Assembly (NCBI GenBank): GCA_026988355.1 | Contig: JALSLK010000086.1 | Location: 1 to 39,971, forward strand | Length of the DNA: 39,971 nucleotides | Direction of reading: 5' to 3' | Origin: Flavobacteriaceae bacterium | Lineage (GTDB): Bacteria > Bacteroidota > Bacteroidia > Flavobacteriales > Flavobacteriaceae | Part shown: piece by piece, positions 33,681 to 39,971 of the stretch | Position numbering within the stretch: the stretch's first letter is position 1 | Layout of the letters: every line of letters starts with the position of its first letter | Translations under genes and position numbers: made by a program | Notes under the pieces: model-generated | Seen by the model: the letters and a program-made list of their open reading frames with translations, nothing else | Databases searched by the model: none | Told to the model about the DNA's origin: nothing

Positions 33681-36608
33681 TTACTTTTTTGCAACTTCTT
33701 TTGTTAATTTTTTCTTACCTTTCATTATGGTATTAAACATAATTGGTGTTGCTATAAATAAAGAGGAATAAGTTCCTACCAATACACCTATTATCATTGC
33801 AAACATAAATCCTTTTATAGAATCTCCTCCAAATAAGAATATTGCTAATAAGGTTACTAAGGTAGTTAAGGAGGTATTTATGGTTCGTCCTAATGTACTA
33901 CTTAATGCTCTATTTACCACTTTACTAAACATCCAATCTTGATGATCGTTTGCATATTCTCTAATTCTATCAAATATTACTACGGTATCGTTCAACGAAT
34001 ATCCTACTACGGTAAGTATTGCTGCTATAAAAGATTGATTAATTTCCTCGAATGGTAAAAATTTGTATAATAATGAGAATATTCCTAGTACGATTAATAC
34101 ATCATGGAATACTGCTGCTACTGCTCCTAAACTAAATTGCCATTTTCTAAAACGAAATAGAATATACAAAAAGACTACTAATAGTGATCCTAATACTGCC
34201 CACACTGCATCTTGTTTAATATCATCTGCAATTGTTGGTCCTACTTGCACTGATTCCATAACACCTACTGTTTGTAGTTGCGATCCTACTTTAAAGTTTT
34301 TGTATTCTGTTCCGTCTGGCAATAAGTTTTTTAAATTATCAAATAAGAGGGTTTGAATTTCATCATCTACTGTATTTCCTGTATCGTCAATTTTATATTT
34401 GGTTGTTATTTTTAATTGTTTTTCTCCTCCATAAGTTGTTACGTTTGGCAAAGATCCATCAAATGCCTCCTTTAATGTTGCTGCTACTTCAGCAGCATTA
34501 ACTGGTTGCGCAAAACGTACCGTATACGTTCTTCCTCCCGTAAAATCTACTCCATAATTTAAACCTTGTGTAAGTAACGATCCTAATCCTGCTAGTAATA
34601 AAGCTCCTGATATTAGGAATGCCATTTTTCTTTTCTTTAAAAAGTCGATGTTTATGTTTTGAAACCAACCTTTTGTGATATTGGTATTGAATGTTAATTC
34701 TTTTCCTTTATTAATATACCAATCTACAAATAATCGGGATATGAATATTGCAGAAAACAAAGATGTTCCGATACCTACCATTAATGTGTATGCAAAACCT
34801 TTTATTGGTCCTGATCCAAATACAAAAAGAATAATTCCTGTTAAAAAAGTGGTAATGTTTGCATCTAATATAGATGGTAATGATGCTTTATATCCATCTG
34901 CTACTGCGGTTTTTAATCCTTTACCTCCTTCTAATTCTTCTTTTATTCTTTCGTATATAAGTACATTTGCATCAACTGCCATACCTATGGTTAATACGAT
35001 ACCTGCAATTCCTGGTAAAGTTAATACTGCTCCAAATGCTGTTAGTACTCCAAAGATGAATAACATGTTTACTATTAGCGCAATATCTGTAAATATTCCT
35101 GCTTTTCCGTAGTAAAATATCATCCATAATAAAATTAAAGCCAATGCTAATATAAAAGACATTACGCCACTATCTATTGCTTCTTGTCCTAAAGATGGCC
35201 CTACTATTTCAGATTGAATTATGTGTGCTGCTGCTGGTAATTTTCCTGATTGTAATGCATTGGCAACATCCTTTGCTTCTTCTATTGTAAATTGTCCTGT
35301 AATGGCTGTTTTTCCGTTTGGTATTTTACCGTTTACTCTTGGTGCGGTATATACCGAATTGTCTAATACTACAGCTACAAATTTCCCAATATTATTTTCG
35401 GTCATTTTTGCCCATTTCTTAGTTGCTGCACCTTTCATGGTCATATTAATCTCAGGATTAGTAGTAAATTGTGAGAAGCCTTGACTTGCACTTGAAATTA
35501 CATCGCCATGTATTGGAGCTTCTCCATTTCTATTTGATTTTAAAGCATATAAATTAACTACATTTTTATTTTTTTCTGGGACATCCCAAACAAATTTCGC
35601 ATATCGCAATTCGGATGGTAATAAAGCTCTTACTTCTTTTTTTCTTAAATACGTATCTACAATTTTAGCATTTTCTATTGTTGTAGACCCTAAAATTGGA
35701 CTTGCTTGTTGTTGATTTATTGCCAATATTGAAAATAAAGGATTTTGTGCTTTGGTTGTTTCTTCGTCTTTTTTACCATCTAAGAGATCGTCTGCTTCAT
35801 TTCCTTTTATAGTATCTTTGGCTTGGGTTATTTCTTCTGGTTTTATTATGGTTGCTAACTTTTGATTTGCTTGTATTAAAAAACCGAATAGTTCTTGGTT
35901 TGTAAATACTTCCCAAAACTCTAAATTTGCCGTTCCTGTTAGTAATGTTTTAACACGATCTATGTCTTTTGCTCCTGGTAACTCTATTAAGATACGTCCT
36001 GTTTTTCCTATTCGTTGTATGTTTGGTTGTGTTACTCCAAAACGGTCTATACGATTACGTAAGACTTTAAATGCTGTTCCTATAGATGCATCTACTTGCG
36101 TTCTTAAAATAGGTGCTACTTCATCATCGGACATTGTTCGTCTAATCTGATCTTTTAAAGATTTTGTTCCGAATATTTTCGGATCTCCTAATTTTATGGT
36201 ACCGTTACTTATTTCTTTAAATGCTTTTACAAATAAATCAAAGTATGGGTCTCTTGTGTTTTTTTGCATTTCGCTTGCTTTTGCTAATGCTTTATTAAAT
36301 ACAGGTTCTTTTGATTTGTTCGCTAATCCTATTAATATATCTTTTACAGATACTTCTAGAGTTGCATTTATTCCACCTTTAAGATCAAGTCCAAGATTTA
36401 TTGCTCTATCTTTTATTTCATTATAAGTATAATTGGTTGTTATGTAATTTACTTTTAACGAATCTAAAAATGTCTTTTTTTCTTTTACATCTGTAATTTT
36501 ACTTGCTTTTTTTTCAATATTTTTTGCTACCCAAGTAAATGATAGTTGGTATAAACATATTAATCCAAATATTATGGCAAATAGTTTAACTACTCCTTTG
36601 TTCTGCAT
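33681..36608 (-). CDS. secDF: Fused protein-export membrane protein SecDF
   Basis: 975 residues. SecD and SecF in one chain, using the proton gradient to pull proteins out of the Sec channel. The first membrane helix is about 6-27. The SecD motif GLDLKGGI is at 73-80, followed by a large periplasmic part. The middle membrane block (about 480-640) contains GIAGIVLTIGMAVDANVLIYERI. The SecF half begins near 655 with its own helix and the motif GVDFTGGRTY (about 686-695). The last block has VVGYSLNDTVVIFDRIRE and TLGRTINTSLTTL. Insertions in the SecD periplasmic domain are usual for Bacteroidota. Promoter at 36649-36679, terminator at 33629: transcribed alone. Confidence 0.97.
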   Translation of the reverse strand: MQNKGVVKLFAIIFGLICLYQLSFTWVAKNIEKKASKITDVKEKKTFLDSLKVNYITTNYTYNEIKDRAINLGLDLKGGINATLEVSVKDILIGLANKSKEPVFNKALAKASEMQKNTRDPYFDLFVKAFKEISNGTIKLGDPKIFGTKSLKDQIRRTMSDDEVAPILRTQVDASIGTAFKVLRNRIDRFGVTQPNIQRIGKTGRILIELPGAKDIDRVKTLLTGTANLEFWEVFTNQELFGFLIQANQKLATIIKPEEITQAKDTIKGNEADDLLDGKKDEETTKAQNPLFSILAINQQQASPILGSTTIENAKIVDTYLRKKEVRALLPSELRYAKFVWDVPEKNKNVVNLYALKSNRNGEAPIHGDVISSASQGFSQFTTNPEINMTMKGAATKKWAKMTENNIGKFVAVVLDNSVYTAPRVNGKIPNGKTAITGQFTIEEAKDVANALQSGKLPAAAHIIQSEIVGPSLGQEAIDSGVMSFILALALILLWMIFYYGKAGIFTDIALIVNMLFIFGVLTAFGAVLTLPGIAGIVLTIGMAVDANVLIYERIKEELEGGKGLKTAVADGYKASLPSILDANITTFLTGIILFVFGSGPIKGFAYTLMVGIGTSLFSAIFISRLFVDWYINKGKELTFNTNITKGWFQNINIDFLKKRKMAFLISGALLLAGLGSLLTQGLNYGVDFTGGRTYTVRFAQPVNAAEVAATLKEAFDGSLPNVTTYGGEKQLKITTKYKIDDTGNTVDDEIQTLLFDNLKNLLPDGTEYKNFKVGSQLQTVGVMESVQVGPTIADDIKQDAVWAVLGSLLVVFLYILFRFRKWQFSLGAVAAVFHDVLIVLGIFSLLYKFLPFEEINQSFIAAILTVVGYSLNDTVVIFDRIREYANDHQDWMFSKVVNRALSSTLGRTINTSLTTLVTLLAIFLFGGDSIKGFMFAMIIGVLVGTYSSLFIATPIMFNTIMKGKKKLTKEVAKK

Positions 36609-36648
36609 GATTTATTTTTTTTTAATCTTATTTATTTTTTCAAGTTTG

Positions 36649-36679
36649 CAAATATAGTACTTCATACGCTATTTGCCAA
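36649..36679 (-). promoter_or_regulatory. Promoter of secDF
   Basis: Minus-strand TTG (36677-36679), 20-base spacer, TATATTTG (36649-36656), 40 bases before the ATG. Confidence 0.65.
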
Positions 36680-36814
36680 TTGTTTTTTTAATTATATAGT
36701 GTATTGTTGTTTGTTTATTCTCTTAATAGCAAAAGGTTATCTCTCTAATACGTGTGTAATACGACACATTTGTAACTAATTGAAAAATGTTCCTTTAAAA
36801 AAGGGCTCTCTTTT

Positions 36815-38200
36815 TTAACTCATTTCTGCAAAATACTTATAAAATAAAGGTATTGTTTCGATTCCTTTTAGGTAGTTAAATATTCCAAAATGTTCGTTTG
36901 GCGAATGTATTGCATCACTATCTAATCCAAATCCCATTAATATTGATTTGCTTTTTAGTTCGTTTTCAAAGAGTGCGACTATTGGTATACTTCCTCCGCT
37001 TCTTTGTGGTATTGCTGCTTTTCCGAATGTTTCGGTATATGCTTTGTTTGCTGCTTTATATGCTATATTATCTATTGGTGTTACATAAGGAAATCCACCA
37101 TGATGAGGATTTACTTTTACTTTTACAGCTTTTGGTGCTATATTTTCGAAATGTTTTTGAAATAATGCTGTTATTTCTTCTGGCGTTTGGTTTGGCACTA
37201 ATCGCATCGATATTTTTGCGTATGCTTTAGATGCTATTACTGTTTTTGCTCCTTCGCCTGTGTATCCTCCCCAAATTCCGTTTACATCTAATGTTGGTCT
37301 TATGGAGTTTCTCTCATTAGTTGTATATCCTTTTTCTCCATATACTTCTTCGATATCTAAGGCTTTTTTATATGCTTCTAGTGAAAATGGTGCTTTTGCC
37401 ATTTCTGCTCTTTCTTTGTTGGTTAATTCGAGTACTTTATCGTAAAATTGTGGTATGGTTATGTGGTTATTTTCATCGTGTAAGGATGCTATCATTTTGG
37501 TTAATATGTTTATTGGATTTGCTACTGCTCCTCCATATAAACCAGAATGCAAATCGCGATTTGGTCCTGTTACTTCTACTTCTACATAACTTAATCCTCG
37601 TAATCCTGTTGTTATGGATGGTTGTGTATTGCTTATCATTCCTGTATCGGAAATTAATATTACATCATTTTTTAATTTTTCGTGATTTCGTTTTACAAAC
37701 CATTCTAAACTTGGCGATCCTATTTCTTCTTCTCCTTCTATCATAAATTTCACGTTACATGGTAGGTTGTTATTTTGAATCATATACTCAAATGCTTTTA
37801 CGTGCATGTACATTTGTCCTTTATCGTCACAGGCTCCTCTTGCAAATATAGCTCCTTCTGGATGTATTTCTGTTTTTTTAATTACAGGTTCAAATGGTGG
37901 TGATGTCCATAATTCTATTGGATCTGCTGGTTGTACATCGTAATGTCCATAGACCAAGACTGTTGGTAATTTCGTGTCTATTATTTTTTCAGCATATACC
38001 ACTGGATACCCTGGTGTTTCGCATATTTCTACGTTGTCACATCCTGCTTTTTCTAGCGCTATTTTTACTGCTTCTGCTGTTTTTAATACTGCTTCTTTAT
38101 AGTTTTTATCTGCACTTACGGATGGTATTTTTAAAAGCGCTATTAATTCTTTTATAAATCGATCTTTATTTTCTTGAACGTATGTTTTAATTGTATTCAT
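36815..38200 (-). CDS. M20-family dipeptidase
   Basis: 461 residues. A two-zinc metallopeptidase of the CNDP/M20 group that splits dipeptides in the cytoplasm; no signal peptide. Seen: VLVYGHYDVQPADP (His86, Asp88), ARGACDDKGQM (bridging Asp125), MIEGEEEIGSPSLEWF (catalytic/ligand Glu158, Glu159), SDTGMIS with another zinc Asp, the dimerisation part beginning with TGPNRDLHSGLYGG, and the late histidine in DAIHSPNEHFG. Full length for the family. A -7 box lies at 38278, and the gene is divergent from tRNA-Leu. Confidence 0.95.
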   Translation of the reverse strand: MNTIKTYVQENKDRFIKELIALLKIPSVSADKNYKEAVLKTAEAVKIALEKAGCDNVEICETPGYPVVYAEKIIDTKLPTVLVYGHYDVQPADPIELWTSPPFEPVIKKTEIHPEGAIFARGACDDKGQMYMHVKAFEYMIQNNNLPCNVKFMIEGEEEIGSPSLEWFVKRNHEKLKNDVILISDTGMISNTQPSITTGLRGLSYVEVEVTGPNRDLHSGLYGGAVANPINILTKMIASLHDENNHITIPQFYDKVLELTNKERAEMAKAPFSLEAYKKALDIEEVYGEKGYTTNERNSIRPTLDVNGIWGGYTGEGAKTVIASKAYAKISMRLVPNQTPEEITALFQKHFENIAPKAVKVKVNPHHGGFPYVTPIDNIAYKAANKAYTETFGKAAIPQRSGGSIPIVALFENELKSKSILMGFGLDSDAIHSPNEHFGIFNYLKGIETIPLFYKYFAEMS

Positions 38201-38277
38201 TTGTTTGTTTTTAGATTCTAACTACTTTATTTTTAATGTATTATTTATTTTTTTAATACCTTAATAAAAAAGATGTT

Positions 38278-38285
38278 CAAAATTA
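38278..38285 (-). promoter_or_regulatory. -7 promoter box of the dipeptidase
   Basis: Minus-strand TAATTTTG fits TAnnTTTG; it gives a leader of about 70 bases. Confidence 0.4.
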
Positions 38286-38305
38286 GTAAAAATAAAGTTT
38301 AAATC

Positions 38306-38335
38306 TTTGCAGTTTTGAACTTATTAGTATATTTG
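38306..38335 (+). promoter_or_regulatory. Promoter of tRNA-Leu
   Basis: TTTG (38306-38309), 18-base spacer, TATATTTG (38328-38335): an excellent match to the Bacteroidota promoter, about 70 bases before the mature tRNA. Confidence 0.7.
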
Positions 38336-38405
38336 CAGTCTTATATTTATGAGTGTGGCAGTTTCATACTAAAGTTTTGGTATTGAAAAGGTAGACTTAT
38401 AAAAT

Positions 38406-38487
38406 GCGAGTGTGGTGGAATTGGTAGACACGCTAGACTTAGGATCTAGTGCCGCAAGGTGTGAGAGTTCGAGTCTCTCCACTCGTA
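38406..38487 (+). tRNA. tRNA-Leu (TAG anticodon)
   Basis: 82 bases without the CCA. The acceptor arms GCGAGTG and CACTCGT pair (last pair G-U), with discriminator A. The D-arm has GGTAGACAC, and the anticodon arm is CTAGA, loop CTTAGGA, TCTAG, giving anticodon TAG. A long variable arm (GCCGCAAGGTG region), as in class II tRNAs, and the T loop GTTCGAGTC follow. CCA is not encoded. Strong promoter and terminator flank it. Confidence 0.97.
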
Positions 38488-38498
38488 CTTATAGAGTT

Positions 38499-38528
38499 AG
38501 CCGAAGCTTAAAGCTTCGGCTTTTTTTT
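38499..38528 (+). terminator. Terminator of tRNA-Leu
   Basis: AGCCGAAGCTT / AAGCTTCGGCT hairpin followed by a run of eight T residues, 12 bases after the tRNA. Confidence 0.9.
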
Positions 38529-38608
38529 GAAACAGTCTCAAAATTTGTAGAATTCTAAAAAAGCGGTTTAATATTTGTTGTTAAAACAAGCCATCAGACT
38601 AAAAAAAC

Positions 38609-38645
38609 AAAAGGTTTATGTAGTTTTACATAAACCTTTTTGTAT
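38609..38645. terminator. Orphan bidirectional terminator-like hairpin
   Basis: AAAAGGTTTATGT / ACATAAACCTTTT, 13 perfect pairs with a six-base loop and T tracts in both directions. No gene or RNA was recognised that it would end; the tRNA already has its own terminator 80 bases upstream. Confidence 0.55.
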
Positions 38646-38737
38646 TCGAACTAACAGTAAAACTATTTGTGTATTGATTTTTAATAATTTAAAGTGACTA
38701 AAACTTGTGCACTGGTTATATTTCCTTTTTAGGTATT

Positions 38738-38760
38738 ATACCAACCTAAGTTTGCAAAAT
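38738..38760. repeat. Family A repeat remnant
   Basis: ATACCAACCTAAGTTTGCAA matches the left end of the 8947 copy over about 18 bases and then diverges. No partner TTGGTAT end follows. Confidence 0.5.
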
Positions 38761-38902
38761 CTTATATTTACAAGAAATAACCAAAAAGAATAAAAGAGGA
38801 ATAGGCTGTATTATACTACTTTACATATTCATAAAATATTTATTAAAAAAAGAAAAATAAAGAAATGTGACATCTAAATTATTACCATTTAAAAAAATTT
38901 AT

Positions 38903-38910
38903 TATATTTG
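38903..38910 (+). promoter_or_regulatory. -7 promoter box before the orphan signal-peptide ORF
   Basis: TATATTTG fits TAnnTTTG, 24 bases before the ATG at 38935. It may also serve the Rhs-like gene. Confidence 0.5.
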
Positions 38911-38934
38911 TAACAATAAAACAATAAAATTATT

Positions 38935-39018
38935 ATGAAAAAGCAACTACTTCTATCCTTAGGGATATTATTTTCGGTTATTAGTGTTTTTGGTCAAAAA
39001 ACTAGTGCTGTAGAATAA
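38935..39018 (+). pseudogene. Orphan signal-peptide ORF (27 residues)
   Basis: Reads MKKQLLLSLGILFSVISVFG, then QKTSAVE and a stop. It is a complete Bacteroidota signal peptide (cut before Q21) with almost nothing after it. It has a promoter directly upstream and lies 39 bases before the Rhs-like ORF. Most likely it is the 5' remnant of a decayed or replaced exported-protein gene; a short secreted or leader peptide is the alternative. Confidence 0.5.
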
Positions 39019-39057
39019 ATCCAATTAAAAAAATTAACATATTTAATCCATATTTCT

Positions 39058-39971
39058 ATGAAAAATTATGAATTTTGTATTCAAATAATTAAAAGATCCT
39101 TTATTTTTGTATTATTCTGTTTACTTTCAATAAAGACTATTTTAAGTCAAAATAATAATACTAATAATTTCACTTTACCCGAAATTATTAGACCTTCGCC
39201 AACAGTTTCTCAATTAATGAAATTTGAAGAAGTCAATTTAAGCCAATATACTGGATTACCAAATATTGAAATTCCTTTATTTAGTAAAAATAGTAATGGA
39301 TTAAATTATAATCTTGCATTAAAATATCAAGTTTCTGGAATCAGAGTAGACGAACAATCTAGTTGGGTTGGTAAAGGATGGGCACTAGATACAGGTGGGT
39401 TCTGTAGTTGGTATTCCAGATGATATTCGTACTTCAAATTATGAAATTGGCGAAAGGAATTACATTGGAATAAATTACGATGATAATGATTTTTATAATG
39501 TATTTAATTGGGATGATAGTTCCTATAATATGGAGACTGATATTTTGACTAATCATTCAGATGCTTATAAAATTAGAGAGTATTATTATAATGTTTTATG
39601 GGCTACAGGTATTGGTGTTAGTGGTGTGTCTCCAAAATTAGATTATCAACGAGATATATATCAGTTTAATTTTTTTGGAAATACTGGTAGATTTGCTTTT
39701 TTTAAAAAGAATGGTATACTAGTACCAAAAATTATTGGAGATGATTCTAAACTTAATATTGAAGTTTTTTATGAGAATTTATCATCAAATTCTTCCTATC
39801 CAACAGTAATTGATTATTTTAAAATTACAGATACAAATGGTTTTATATATACTTTTGATGTTGTTGAAGAAACTTTAAATAAAACTACAACTTTTACATA
39901 CTCAAGGAGTTCTTCAGAAACAGTGCCTGTATTAGAAGAAATACCAGCATTTCGTTCCGCTTGGAAATTAA
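39058..39971 (+). pseudogene. Rhs/YD-repeat-type exported protein, N-terminal part, frameshifted and cut by the window end
   Basis: The first frame (39058-39423) encodes a signal peptide (residues about 1-31, KTILSQ). The N-terminal signature of Bacteroidota Rhs/YD-repeat proteins follows: PSPTVSQLMKFEEVNLSQYT, TGLPNIEIPLFS, VSGIRVDEQSSWVGKGWALD, then TGG. It then stops at TGA. Reading on in another frame gives SVVGIPDDIRTSNYEIGERN and an open frame to base 39971 (ending RSAWKL). Removing one G from the GGG at 39397-39399 restores the expected DTGGSVVGIPDD. So this is one gene with a single-base insertion, or a sequencing error. Such proteins form large shells around a C-terminal toxin or surface domain, but the C-terminus here is outside the window. 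Confidence 0.8.

Larger units (their letters stand above)
38488..38934. other. Gene-less stretch after tRNA-Leu
   Basis: About 450 bases. It contains two terminator-like hairpins (38499-38528 and 38609-38645), a repeat remnant at 38738 and the promoter near 38903. The tRNA 3' end is not repeated here, so there is no sign of an attachment-site duplication. No ORF with support. Confidence 0.6.

Noticed and set aside
34675..35112. Plus-strand reading frame of 145 residues opposite secDF
   Set aside because: Antisense to the conserved SecD membrane block; no own signals.
38406..38934. tRNA-Leu as attachment site of an integrated element
   Set aside because: The 3' end of the tRNA is not repeated downstream in the window, and no integrase is seen.

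Overview
The window comes from a low-GC (roughly 30 percent) member of the Bacteroidota, most likely a marine Flavobacteriaceae. The evidence is the gene content (fused SecDF, DUF4270 lipoprotein, GYDIA-type GHMP kinase, short GT5 'glycogen synthase', S74 tail-fibre-like surface proteins), lipoproteins with acidic residues after the lipid cysteine, and many promoters with the Bacteroidota -7 box TAnnTTTG. The genus cannot be fixed from the sequence alone.

Layout. 1-5639: two tandem plus-strand genes for repetitive secreted proteins ending in an S74 intramolecular chaperone domain; the first lacks its 5' end, the second has 1475 residues and about 47 copies of a 17-residue repeat. 5753-8870 (minus): an FtsE-type ABC ATPase, L-serine dehydratase and an unnamed membrane protein with a LAS-type metallopeptidase signature. 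9323-14140 (plus): a large TPR protein and a plug-less outer-membrane beta-barrel. 14485-16551: metG. Convergent to it (minus) are a GHMP kinase and the operon panC-panD-flippase-like membrane protein (20100 to 17927). Divergent from panC is the plus-strand operon short GT5 protein, DUF4270 lipoprotein, glmS and a 44-residue membrane peptide. 24798-26925: amidase and M14 carboxypeptidase. 29683-26942 (minus): nhaC-dacB. 29992-38200 (minus): lipocalin-like lipoprotein, obgE, a surface lipoprotein, a fused hpt-adk, secDF and an M20 dipeptidase. 38406: tRNA-Leu(TAG). 38935 to the window end: an orphan signal-peptide ORF and the start of an Rhs/YD-type protein carrying a frameshift.

Functional themes are envelope building and peptidoglycan turnover (glmS, amidase, DacB, LAS-like peptidase, FtsE, SecDF), coenzyme A supply (PanC/PanD) and large exported adhesin or toxin-like proteins (S74 genes, Rhs-like gene).

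The least explained structure is a dispersed family of intergenic hairpin repeats with ends ATACCAA...TTGGTAT. Full, internally deleted, collapsed and composite copies lie near 8.0, 8.95, 14.23, 14.3, 17.8, 29.8 and 38.74 kb. A second hairpin body is embedded in several of them. There is also a candidate small RNA with promoter and terminator between metG and the GHMP kinase. No complete mobile element, CRISPR array or rRNA is visible.
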